A stretch of 60,223 nt of DNA from Burkholderiaceae bacterium (GTDB lineage Bacteria > Pseudomonadota > Gammaproteobacteria > Burkholderiales > Burkholderiaceae), in assembly GCA_947448625.1 (NCBI GenBank), contig CANFOT010000007.1:1-60223 (forward strand), in the 5' to 3' direction. The position numbers and the translations under genes were made by a program. Shown here piece after piece: positions 50,703-58,862 of the stretch (its first letter is position 1; each line of letters starts with the position of its first letter). Under the pieces are notes generated by a model that was given only the letters and a program-made list of their open reading frames with translations, did no database searches and was not told where the DNA came from.

Positions 50703-50945
50703 TTGACCTGGCTTGTTTACCTCCTGGAATGCTCTGATGGCAGCTATTACGCTGGCATTACAAATCGCCTAGAACATCGCTTGGCAGCTCATAATTCAGG
50801 GGATGGCGCTCGTTATACGAGAGCTCGCAGACCAGTTGTCCTTTTGGCAACCCAAGAGCACCCTGATCGTTCTGAAGCCTCCAAAGCTGAGGCTAGATTA
50901 AAGAAATTACCTAGAGCAGAAAAGTTGGGCTTTTTTAAAACCTAA
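50703..50945 (+). CDS. Small GIY-YIG nuclease-domain protein
   Basis: The 80-residue protein is a single GIY-YIG domain of the YhbQ/UPF0213 type: LVYLLECSDGSYYAGIT gives the two signature tyrosines, RLAAHNSGDGARYTRARRP carries the catalytic-arginine region, and HPDRSEASKAEARLKKLPRAEK follows. I chose TTG 50703 because family members start just before W-x-V-Y-L-L. The frame extends to 50652, but that would run into the clpB promoter. Its function is probably in DNA repair or processing, but it is not established. Confidence 0.85.
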   Translation: MTWLVYLLECSDGSYYAGITNRLEHRLAAHNSGDGARYTRARRPVVLLATQEHPDRSEASKAEARLKKLPRAEKLGFFKT

Positions 50946-51043
50946 TAGATAGACTCTATTTAGGCAGGATTCTGAAGTATTAAAGGAATCACTTAGCTCT
51001 TAAAAAATTCCCATGCTCGTATTGAGCCCCAAGACTCCGATGA

Positions 51044-51394
51044 TCAGCCCAAACTGGACCTGAGCTCAGAGATAAGTCTTTTAAATTGCTCGGGCCTTAG
51101 AAACTGGCCAATCTGCACACTTTGACCCGCCTCTTCGATCAAAAAAACTTTTTCAGTTTCCTGTGGTGAGGAGATCCTAACCCAGCGAGTATTAAATTCA
51201 AGCACAGTCTCTTTATAGGCGATAAATTTCCTCACAATTAAGCGAGTACCACTAATTTCAATCTGTTCAAAATCCAAGGCATGCCGACAGTAAATCAAAA
51301 AACCAGCAGTGACGGCAGTTAATTCAATCGCCGTGAAAATGAGCAACTGACCTGGGGTCAGCGCGCAATTTCGCCTCATCTTCCAGGTTTTCAT
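51044..51394 (-). CDS. DUF2244-like protein, short form
   Basis: This 116-residue membrane-associated protein starts MKTWKMRRNCALTPGQLL and has one hydrophobic segment (about 18-36) followed by YCRHALDFEQIEIS and a soluble beta-rich tail. It resembles DUF2244 proteins, which as I recall have two adjacent membrane segments and about 150-160 residues. Here the first segment and the turn before the E-L helix appear to be missing. The ATG overlaps the stop of the Cys-rich gene upstream (ATGA), which fixes the start. Longer reading to 51505 would only overlap that gene. Function unknown. Confidence 0.7.
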   Translation of the reverse strand: MKTWKMRRNCALTPGQLLIFTAIELTAVTAGFLIYCRHALDFEQIEISGTRLIVRKFIAYKETVLEFNTRWVRISSPQETEKVFLIEEAGQSVQIGQFLRPEQFKRLISELRSSLG

Positions 51395-51567
51395 TCTGGA
51401 TAGTTTTTTTGGGGCTTGGGCTTTAAGTTCGAGGAATTGTCGCTGGCAGGAATCAGGGGTGGCGCACTCATTTTCTCGCCATCCCATACTTGGCCACACC
51501 AACACTCCCCCGCTTCATTGATGATGCAAACACCTGAGCCACAGCAACGTTTATCTGGCGCCTTCAT
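51391..51567 (-). CDS. Small cysteine-rich protein
   Basis: This 58-residue protein begins MKAPDKRCCGSGVCIINEAGECWCGQVWDGEKM. Five cysteines fall within the first 25 residues in a C-C-x3-C-x8-C-x-C pattern, suggesting a metal site. I have a faint memory of similar short betaproteobacterial proteins, but no function. I chose ATG 51567, with AGG about 7 nt upstream, over TTG 51591. Its stop overlaps the DUF2244-like start by 4 nt, so the two form a coupled pair divergent from the alkB-like gene. Confidence 0.65.
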   Translation of the reverse strand: MKAPDKRCCGSGVCIINEAGECWCGQVWDGEKMSAPPLIPASDNSSNLKPKPQKNYPE

Positions 51568-51659
51568 GATTAACCTATTCGCCCTAGACAATTCATAATG
51601 AAGTCTATTCTAAGGTTTTTATCTTAATTGCGCCCACACCCCGCCCAGAGTTACCCAGC

Positions 51660-52277
51660 ATGCAAAACTCCTTATTCAAGCAATTCAACTCATCCGATCC
51701 AATATGCTTACTGGAAAGAGATGGTCGTGCTGAATATTTCAATTATTTCTATGATGCGGATGAATCTGATTATCTTTACAAAAGCCTGGTGAACACTCTT
51801 CTCTGGGAGGCAGATGAAATCAAGATGTTTGGCAAGTTAGTCAGGACCTCAAGAAAATTTGCTTGGGTGGGTGACCCAAAATGCGCATACACCTACTCTG
51901 GAGTTCAAAAAATGCCTCAGGCCTGGACCAGTGACTTATTACAAATGAAGCATAAGATTGAGCAATTAACTGGCCATACCTACAACTCTTGCTTACTCAA
52001 TCTGTATCACAGCGGCGCTGAAGGTATGGGCTGGCATAGTGACGATGAGAAGGAGCTGGATGCTAGAACCCCCATCGCATCAGTCAGCCTAGGCGCTCAA
52101 CGTAAATTTGCATTTCGCCATAAGCAAGATAAAACGACCAGCTCTTTATTTCTTGAGAATGGCAGTCTACTCATCATGCATCGGCCGATTCAAGAGCATT
52201 GGCATCACAGCCTTCTCAAAACAAAAACTGTTACAGGCCCGCGAATCAATCTCACCTTTCGAAAAATACTCTACTGA
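51660..52277 (+). CDS. AlkB-like Fe(II)/2-oxoglutarate dioxygenase
   Basis: This 205-residue protein is of the AlkB (ALKBH2/3-like) type that removes alkyl groups from DNA or RNA bases. The metal ligands are H126-S-D128 (GWHSDDE) and a histidine in EHWHHSL (182 or 183), and the 2-oxoglutarate-binding signature is R195-I-N-L-T-F-R201. DNA-binding residues are suggested by GVQKMPQAW. There is no clear Shine-Dalgarno. It is a monocistronic gene convergent with the carboxylesterase. The direct DNA-repair function is from family knowledge. Confidence 0.93.
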   Translation: MQNSLFKQFNSSDPICLLERDGRAEYFNYFYDADESDYLYKSLVNTLLWEADEIKMFGKLVRTSRKFAWVGDPKCAYTYSGVQKMPQAWTSDLLQMKHKIEQLTGHTYNSCLLNLYHSGAEGMGWHSDDEKELDARTPIASVSLGAQRKFAFRHKQDKTTSSLFLENGSLLIMHRPIQEHWHHSLLKTKTVTGPRINLTFRKILY

Positions 52278-52337
52278 ACATTAATGCCAATAGAGAAATC
52301 AAGAAAGCGACAATTATTGGCGCGGGGATTGAGTCAA

Positions 52338-52362
52338 TAAAAAACCACCCCGTAGGGTGGCT
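52338..52362 (-). terminator. Rho-independent terminator of the carboxylesterase
   Basis: CCACCC (52345-52350) and GGGTGG (52355-52360) form a 6-bp GC stem with a CGTA loop (TACG on the minus strand). Read on the minus strand it is followed by TTTTTTATT. It lies 23 bp after the carboxylesterase stop. Confidence 0.85.
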
Positions 52363-52382
52363 CCTCGGATGCTTGCCAGAAA

Positions 52383-54038
52383 TTAAAAAGCGTTTTTGAG
52401 GCGCTCTAAGGCATAGATTTCTCTCAAATGCAGCATTTGATAAGCCACACGATCTTTAAGCAAACCAGTAATGGTTTCAGGGCCAACGGAGTAATTTCTC
52501 ATTATGTCCGCATTCAAGTTGTAGATAGGCCAGCTAAGCTGCCCACTGACATTGGGGTTACCCGTTTTTGCAAACGCAGCCCAACTTTCAGACATTCTCT
52601 TGGTGATAGCCTGATCTTGAGGACTATTCTTATCGACGATTGGGTACCAATCTTTTGGCCAAGCATGGGTTTTTCTAAAACCAGCAATATCTTTTTCAAT
52701 TCTGGCGCATTGATCTCCAGACTCAAGCTGCTTAGGGGCCTGAGGCATTAATGCCAAACTCCCAAATACATAAGTAATTTCAAAAGTATGCGGCGATCCC
52801 GGGAAAACAGGGCGAATATTTTGCGTAAGGTAGTCATAGTAATAAGCGTAGCCAGGAGCTACACCATTCATGCTATCTGCCAATAGCTTTGTACTAGCTC
52901 GGTACATCAAGTCTTGGATCACAAACGAATTCAAAATGCATTTATCTTTGACCTTGGAGTAGAGCTTAGCGATGATTTTAGGATCTTCATGCACATTCTT
53001 CATAAAGACATCCAATGAAGGCTCACCAGGCAACATAAAGTCAGAGTCAAATGAATTCGTGCCAATCATAAAAGGCACTTTTGCCTGCTTACCAGCTGCA
53101 AACAAAGGTATTGGATCGCCTTTAATAATCTCACCATCTATAAAAGGCCCACCAAACTCGCCAGAGTAATAAGCACTTCCATCAAGGGTCAACTTATCTG
53201 CAGGCAACTTCCTTAAGTCAGCTAGTGACTTGACGCCAAGCGCAGCCATATATTTCGCATCAATTTCGACTTCAGGAGTAAGCCCCAAACGCTTCTCAGT
53301 CATGCCGCGTAGCGGACTTTGCTGAGCGCTCTGTGCAATTGCTTTATGAAATAACCCTTTTGCAGCATCAGAGACCATTAACCATGTGACGCTTCGACCC
53401 CCCGCTGACTGACCAAAAATAGTAACGTTATTTGGATTTCCGCCAAATGCAGCAATATTATTTTTGACCCACTTCAGCGAAGCAATCTGATCCATGGTGC
53501 CGTAGTTACCTACTGGCTCACCCTTGGCTTTAGCCTCCTCAATTAACTCCTTAGGGGCAAAGAAGCCTAGCGAACCTAAGCGGTAGTCAACCGTCACAAC
53601 GATTACACCATTCTTCACTAAATTGATTGGGGTGAACTGGGGATCACTAGCCCCATCAACCAATAAACCGCCCCCATGAAACCAAACCATCACCGGCATA
53701 TTCTTGCTAGGTTTTTCAGGCAAGTAGACATTGAGCTTTAGACAATCTTCGCTACCAGGCAGCACAAGTCCAGCACTGAGATTTTTAACAAACATTTGGG
53801 GGCATGAGGCACCAAATTGACTGGCATCCCGAACTCCATTCCAAGATATCGCCGGCTGAGGAGGCCTCCATCTGAGATCGCCTACAGGGGGTGCAGCATA
53901 CGGAATATTCTTAAATGCCTGCATGTTGTATTCAATCGCACCCTGCAAACGTCCATTTTCAATCTGAATAATAGGACGCTCTACAGCGCAGACGGTCAAA
54001 GTGATTGCACTTAGCAACAGGGCAAATATCTTTTTCAT
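52383..54038 (-). CDS. Secreted type-B carboxylesterase
   Basis: This 551-residue esterase has a signal peptide (about residues 1-18, MKKIFALLLSAITLTVCA). The type-B landmarks are FKNIPYAAPPVGDLRW, the EDCLKLNVY signature at 97-105, the oxyanion HGGG at 121-124, and the nucleophile S211 in GQSAGG, with the catalytic histidine in PHTFEITYVFG. It should hydrolyse ester substrates in the periplasm or outside the cell. It has its own terminator and ribosome-binding site (AGGA) and is an isolated gene. Substrate unknown. Confidence 0.92.
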   Translation of the reverse strand: MKKIFALLLSAITLTVCAVERPIIQIENGRLQGAIEYNMQAFKNIPYAAPPVGDLRWRPPQPAISWNGVRDASQFGASCPQMFVKNLSAGLVLPGSEDCLKLNVYLPEKPSKNMPVMVWFHGGGLLVDGASDPQFTPINLVKNGVIVVTVDYRLGSLGFFAPKELIEEAKAKGEPVGNYGTMDQIASLKWVKNNIAAFGGNPNNVTIFGQSAGGRSVTWLMVSDAAKGLFHKAIAQSAQQSPLRGMTEKRLGLTPEVEIDAKYMAALGVKSLADLRKLPADKLTLDGSAYYSGEFGGPFIDGEIIKGDPIPLFAAGKQAKVPFMIGTNSFDSDFMLPGEPSLDVFMKNVHEDPKIIAKLYSKVKDKCILNSFVIQDLMYRASTKLLADSMNGVAPGYAYYYDYLTQNIRPVFPGSPHTFEITYVFGSLALMPQAPKQLESGDQCARIEKDIAGFRKTHAWPKDWYPIVDKNSPQDQAITKRMSESWAAFAKTGNPNVSGQLSWPIYNLNADIMRNYSVGPETITGLLKDRVAYQMLHLREIYALERLKNAF

Positions 54039-54088
54039 ACAAATATCCTAATGGGAGGGGTGCAACCGAATAAAAAATGAATAAATAC

Positions 54089-54553
54089 TTAAGATTTTTT
54101 CCAACGCGCCATTGCAGCATCGTCCGTCACACGGGCATCAACCCACTTACCGCCCTCTGGGGTCTCTTCCTTCTTCCAGAATGGCGCCGCTGTTTTCAGG
54201 TAGTCCATGATGAACTCACAAGCTGCAAATGCTTCACCACGGTGAGCGCTAGTAACAGCCACCAAAACAATTTGATCTTCGGGTAACAATGGTCCAACAC
54301 GATGGATTACCAGTGTTTTATAAATATCCCAACGACCCTTTGCTTGAATGATGATTTCTTCTAAGGACTTTTCAGTCATGCCAGGGTAGTGCTCTAGAGT
54401 CATGCCTTTGACTTGACTGCCGTCGTTCATATCCCGGACGGTACCCACAAAAGTGACTACTGCGCCTACACGAGGATCATCTTTACGAAGCAATTTAACT
54501 TCAGTCGTTAAGTCAAAATCTGCTTCCTGAATGCGGATGAAATCGCTCTGCAT
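54089..54553 (-). CDS. moaE: Molybdopterin synthase catalytic subunit
   Basis: MoaE inserts sulfur carried by MoaD into precursor Z to make molybdopterin. The 154-residue protein has FVGTVRD near residue 42, LEHYPGMTEKSL, HRVGPLLPEDQ, AHRGEAFAACEFIMDYLK and the active-site lysine in FWKKEE. I chose ATG 54553, one base after the moaD stop; the frame upstream belongs to moaD. It is the last gene of the alaA-hom-thrC-moeA-moaD operon. Confidence 0.95.
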   Translation of the reverse strand: MQSDFIRIQEADFDLTTEVKLLRKDDPRVGAVVTFVGTVRDMNDGSQVKGMTLEHYPGMTEKSLEEIIIQAKGRWDIYKTLVIHRVGPLLPEDQIVLVAVTSAHRGEAFAACEFIMDYLKTAAPFWKKEETPEGGKWVDARVTDDAAMARWKKS

Positions 54554-54554
54554 C

Positions 54555-54812
54555 TTAGCCGCCTGTAACTGGGGGAAAAAATGCAACTTCGGCGCCTTCT
54601 ACTAGCAAAGTGGAATCAGCCACCATCTCTTGATTTAAAGCGCAACGAATGACCTTGGTGCCAGCTAATACCTCAGCCCAAGGATTTCCACGCTGAACAA
54701 GGTAGCCTCTTAAGTCTGCAATGGTTTTTACTTCAACTGGCACAGTAATAGCCTCAGTAGAAAGCCCAAGACCTTCTCTTAAGGAGGCAAAGAATCGCAA
54801 TTCAAGTTTCAT
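54555..54812 (-). CDS. moaD: Molybdopterin synthase sulfur carrier subunit
   Basis: This 85-residue ubiquitin-fold protein ends in the essential Gly-Gly (FFPPVTGG), which is thiocarboxylated and donates sulfur in molybdopterin synthesis. The N-terminal LRFFASLREGLG is typical. It lies between moeA (18 bp) and moaE (1 bp), matching its role as partner of MoaE. Confidence 0.95.
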   Translation of the reverse strand: MKLELRFFASLREGLGLSTEAITVPVEVKTIADLRGYLVQRGNPWAEVLAGTKVIRCALNQEMVADSTLLVEGAEVAFFPPVTGG

Positions 54813-54830
54813 ATCAGAATCGTAATCCGA

Positions 54831-56084
54831 TTAGGCAAGTAGTGCACTAAATGGAATGTACTTTACTAACTCACCTGCTTTAAAGGTATGACCCGGTGGG
54901 CAATCGAGCAAGCCATCACCCCATGAAGCGCTTGTAAGCACGCCGGAGCTTTGATTAGGGAATAGATCTAAGCCGCCCTGCGCATTGATCTTGACGCGCA
55001 AAAATTCATTACGACGATCCCCTTTAAGCCAATCAAAGTCAGCACGCATAAGGTATGACTGCGGCATACCTGCATCTCGCCCTTGTAGCTTCAGAATAAA
55101 TGGTCGTACAAATAATAAAAATGTGACAAAACTGGATACAGGATTGCCAGGTAAACCGATAAACCAGGTTTCAGATTCAGCTGCGTTGCTATTGGAATTG
55201 TCTGATTTACGCACAGCACCAAAAGCCAAAGGCTTTCCAGGCTTAATCGCAATCTGCCAGAGATCTAATCTACCTTCAGCAGTGACTGCAGGCTTGATGT
55301 GATCCTCTTCACCAACTGAGACGCCACCAGAAGTAATGATCAGATCATGATCTTTGCTGGCTTTACGTAGAGTTTCTTTGGTGGCCTCAAGACTATCGGG
55401 AACAATCCCAAAATCAGTCGCGTCACAACCCAAGGATTTAATGCACGCCAATATGGTGTCACGGTTGGAATTGTAGATACCACCTGGTTTGAGTGGTTCA
55501 CCAGGCAAAGAAAGTTCATCACCAGTGAAAAATGCAGCTACCCTGACTTTACGCTTTACATTTAAATGCGTAAGGCCAGCAGAAGCAGCAACACCTAACT
55601 CTTGCGGACGCAGAAAAGTGCCTGCTGTCAGAGCTACCTTTCCAGCGGTGAGGTCTTCACCTCTTCGACGAATCCATTGACCTGATGTTGGTACGATATT
55701 GACCTGTACATGATCTGCTGCCGCCCCTGAGATGGCGCAGTCTTCTTGCATCACTACCGCATCAGCGCCAGGAGGAACTGGGGCACCGGTAAAGATTCTG
55801 GCGGCGGTACCTGGCTCAAGCTGTGTACCGACAGAACCAGCTGGTATACGCTGGGCAATCTTGAGGGTATTTCCCGCAGTTTGAGTGTCCGCAGTACGCA
55901 CCGCATAGCCGTCCATTGAGGTGTTATCGAGTGGAGGCACATCAACCAAACTATTCACATTGTCCGCAAGTACGCGCCCTAAGGCGGCTTGCATAGTAAC
56001 CATCTCACTCTCGCTTACAGCTTTTGCATTTGAGAGGAGGTGATCTAAAGCCTGTTGAGCGGTCAACATCGGAGGCTTAGTCAT
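54831..56084 (-). CDS. moeA: Molybdopterin molybdenumtransferase
   Basis: MoeA inserts molybdate into adenylylated molybdopterin to give the mature cofactor. The 417-residue protein has VPPLDNTSMDGYAV (about 50-63), RIPAGSVG, the active-site loop RIFTGAPVPPGADAVVMQED, the MoCF-domain TSGGVSVGEEDH, and GLPGNPVSSFV. It lies 15 bp after thrC and 18 bp before moaD. A longer polar insert (KSDNSNSNAAES) near residue 305 is variable in the family. Confidence 0.96.
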   Translation of the reverse strand: MTKPPMLTAQQALDHLLSNAKAVSESEMVTMQAALGRVLADNVNSLVDVPPLDNTSMDGYAVRTADTQTAGNTLKIAQRIPAGSVGTQLEPGTAARIFTGAPVPPGADAVVMQEDCAISGAAADHVQVNIVPTSGQWIRRRGEDLTAGKVALTAGTFLRPQELGVAASAGLTHLNVKRKVRVAAFFTGDELSLPGEPLKPGGIYNSNRDTILACIKSLGCDATDFGIVPDSLEATKETLRKASKDHDLIITSGGVSVGEEDHIKPAVTAEGRLDLWQIAIKPGKPLAFGAVRKSDNSNSNAAESETWFIGLPGNPVSSFVTFLLFVRPFILKLQGRDAGMPQSYLMRADFDWLKGDRRNEFLRVKINAQGGLDLFPNQSSGVLTSASWGDGLLDCPPGHTFKAGELVKYIPFSALLA

Positions 56085-56099
56085 GGCGATTTTTCGGGC

Positions 56100-57542
56100 T
56101 TAGTTGATGTGAGCAGTAATGAAGTTTTTAACTTGATTGACATCAGCATCGATATTTTCAACGCGCTGTGGCTTTGACTTGATATCTTTAAATGCTGCCG
56201 GGCACTCTGCGGGACGACCCAAAGCCACTTCAATCGTTTCTTCAAACTTAATTGGCAAGGCAGTTTCCAAAACAATCATCGGAATACCAGCCTGCAAGTG
56301 TTCACGCGCCACTTTCACGCCGTCGGCCGTATGCGTATCAATCATCACACCATATTGCTCATCAATATTACGAATTGTCTCAAGGCGATTTTGATGGGTG
56401 CTGCGTCCAGATTGGAAGCCATACTTCGCCATATCTTTAAAGACGGCATCTTTTGAAATATCAAAGCCACCTGCCTCGTCAACTTGCTTAAACATGCCTG
56501 CAGTTGCTTTGCCATCTTGACCCATGAAATCAAATACAAAGCGCTCAAAATTGCTCGCCTTAGAGATATCCATGGAAGGACTAGAAGTGTGCAAAGTCTC
56601 AGCAGACTTACGCGCGCGGTAAACGCCTGTACGGAAGAACTCATCGAGAACATCGTTCTCATTGGTGGCGGCGATGAGGTGTTCGATTGGCAAACCCATC
56701 ATACGGGCAATATGTCCAGCACAGATATTGCCAAAGTTACCGGACGGCACCGTGAACGATACTTTCTCAGAGCTTGATTTGGTGGCCAACAAATAACCTT
56801 GGAAGTAATACACCACTTGAGCAACTACACGACCCCAGTTAATGGAGTTCACGGTACCAATTTGATGATTGGCTTTAAAGCCATGATCGTTGCTCACGGC
56901 TTTCACAATATCTTGGCAATCGTCGAATACACCAGCCACTGCCAAGTTGAAAATATTAGGGTCTTGCAGGGAATACATTTGGGCAGATTGGAATGCACTC
57001 ATCTTGCCACGCGGCGAAAGCATAAATACTTTCACACCCTCTTTACCGCGCATTGCATATTCAGCCGCGCTACCAGTATCACCCGAGGTTGCGCCCAAGA
57101 TATTGAGCTTCTGACCTTTCTTCTTTAAGGCGTATTCAAAGAGATTGCCGAGCAACTGCATCGCCATATCTTTAAATGCTAATGTGGGGCCATTTGACAA
57201 ACTCAGCAAGCCAATACGTGTGCCCTGCTCTTCACCCAACCAATGCAATGGCGTAATGTCTTTGGCGTTGTCCTCGGAGCGACCGTTGCAATAGACCTGC
57301 TCTGTATATGTTTTACGCAATAAGGCACGTAAATCCACCTCGGGGATATCGTCGCAATAAAGACTCAAGACCTCATAGGCGAGATCAGCATAAGACAAGC
57401 CGCGCCAAGAATCCAACTGCTCGTGCGTCACCTGCGGATACTCGGTCGGTAGATATAAACCGCCATCTGGGGCTAAGCCACCCAGCAGGATTTCTAGAAA
57501 GGATTGCTGTGGGCTATTGCCCCGAGTAGATTGGTAACGCAT
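56100..57542 (-). CDS. thrC: Threonine synthase
   Basis: This PLP enzyme converts O-phosphohomoserine to threonine. The 480-residue protein has the N-terminal RYQSTRG, the PLP-lysine K124 in NGPTLAFKDMAMQLLG, GATSGDTGSAAEYA (phosphate contacts) and SGNFGNICAGH. Length and the class II threonine synthase pattern fit. It is 9 bp downstream of hom, so homoserine and threonine steps are cotranscribed. Confidence 0.97.
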   Translation of the reverse strand: MRYQSTRGNSPQQSFLEILLGGLAPDGGLYLPTEYPQVTHEQLDSWRGLSYADLAYEVLSLYCDDIPEVDLRALLRKTYTEQVYCNGRSEDNAKDITPLHWLGEEQGTRIGLLSLSNGPTLAFKDMAMQLLGNLFEYALKKKGQKLNILGATSGDTGSAAEYAMRGKEGVKVFMLSPRGKMSAFQSAQMYSLQDPNIFNLAVAGVFDDCQDIVKAVSNDHGFKANHQIGTVNSINWGRVVAQVVYYFQGYLLATKSSSEKVSFTVPSGNFGNICAGHIARMMGLPIEHLIAATNENDVLDEFFRTGVYRARKSAETLHTSSPSMDISKASNFERFVFDFMGQDGKATAGMFKQVDEAGGFDISKDAVFKDMAKYGFQSGRSTHQNRLETIRNIDEQYGVMIDTHTADGVKVAREHLQAGIPMIVLETALPIKFEETIEVALGRPAECPAAFKDIKSKPQRVENIDADVNQVKNFITAHIN

Positions 57543-57551
57543 GTATTTATC

Positions 57552-58862
57552 TTAAGAAAGATTTTCTAAACGGATCTTCACCACTTCACCGGCGACAGTT
57601 TTCAGATTCTGAATCTCCTGAATGGCTGCCAGCATGTGCTTTTCTTTTGTCTCGTGAGTTAGCGCAACTAAATCAGTTTGGCTCTCACCCTCATCCGCTT
57701 CTTTTTGTAGAAGTGCATCAATTGAAATGCCATGAGCCGCCAAAATCTTGGTAATGTCCGCCAATACGCCAGCTTGATCCGCTACGCGTAAACGCAAGTA
57801 ATAGCTGGTGGTAATTTCACCCATTGGTAATACGGCGATATCGCGCACTGCATCAGGCTGGAAGGCCAAGTAAGGAACACGACTCTCAGGACTTGCGCCC
57901 AACAAACGAGTGATATCCACTAAGTCAGCAATCACGGCGGAAGCAGTTGGCTCTGAGCCTGCGCCTTTACCGTAGTAAAGCGTAGTACCGACTGCATCAC
58001 CAAATACCTGAACGGCATTCATGGCGCCCTCAACGTTAGCAATTAAACGCTTGGTTGGAATCAAGGTTGGGTGTACGCGCAATTCAACACCAGTCGTTGT
58101 CTTCTTGGCAATACCAAGCAACTTGATGCGATAGCCCAATTGTTCGGCGTATTTGATATCAATAGCATCCAACTTGGTGATACCTTCAACGTGCGCTTTT
58201 TCAAATTGCATTGGAATGCCAAATGCAATTGCGCTCATGATGGTTGCCTTGTGGGCAGCATCTACACCCTCAATATCAAATGTTGGATCCGCTTCCGCGT
58301 AACCCAAACGCTGCGCTTCCTTTAAGACAGTTGCAAAGTCCAAGCCTTTATCGCGCATCTCAGAAAGAATGAAGTTAGTTGTGCCATTGATGATGCCGGC
58401 AATCCACTCGATGCGGTTCGCAGTCAAGCCTTCGCGAAGCGCTTTGATGATTGGAATACCGCCAGCAACGGCAGCCTCAAAAGCCACCATTACGCCCTTT
58501 TGATGGGCGGCCTTAAAAATCTCATTACCGTGAACAGCAATCAAAGCTTTGTTAGCGGTAACCACATGCTTGCCAGCGGCAATTGCCTCCAATACCAAAT
58601 CTTTAGCAATACCGTAGCCGCCGATTAATTCAACAACGATATCGATCTCGGGGTTGTTGATAACAGCACGAGCATCACTCACTACTTGAGCATGATCTTT
58701 TACCAACTCTTTTGCACGCTCTACATTGAGATCCGCGACGGTATTAATACGAATACCACGGCCAGCGCGACGAGTAATTTCATCCTGATTACGCTCGAGA
58801 ACTGTGAATACACCACCACCTACTGTGCCAATACCTAATAGACCAACTTGAATCGGTTTCAT
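57552..58862 (-). CDS. hom: Homoserine dehydrogenase
   Basis: This enzyme reduces aspartate semialdehyde to homoserine. The 436-residue protein has the Rossmann motif GLLGIGTVGGGVF at the N-terminus, TANKALIA, the substrate region AAVAGGIPIIKALREGL, GINGTTNFIL, YAEADPTFDIEGVDAAHK, and a C-terminal ACT domain (about 350-430, RLRVADQAGVLADI) that allows threonine feedback. The start overlaps the aminotransferase stop by 4 nt. Confidence 0.97.
   Translation of the reverse strand: MKPIQVGLLGIGTVGGGVFTVLERNQDEITRRAGRGIRINTVADLNVERAKELVKDHAQVVSDARAVINNPEIDIVVELIGGYGIAKDLVLEAIAAGKHVVTANKALIAVHGNEIFKAAHQKGVMVAFEAAVAGGIPIIKALREGLTANRIEWIAGIINGTTNFILSEMRDKGLDFATVLKEAQRLGYAEADPTFDIEGVDAAHKATIMSAIAFGIPMQFEKAHVEGITKLDAIDIKYAEQLGYRIKLLGIAKKTTTGVELRVHPTLIPTKRLIANVEGAMNAVQVFGDAVGTTLYYGKGAGSEPTASAVIADLVDITRLLGASPESRVPYLAFQPDAVRDIAVLPMGEITTSYYLRLRVADQAGVLADITKILAAHGISIDALLQKEADEGESQTDLVALTHETKEKHMLAAIQEIQNLKTVAGEVVKIRLENLS

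Noticed and set aside
51395..51505. N-terminal 37 residues of the longer DUF2244 frame
   Set aside because: They lie inside the Cys-rich gene in another frame and the ATGA overlap gives a better start at 51394.
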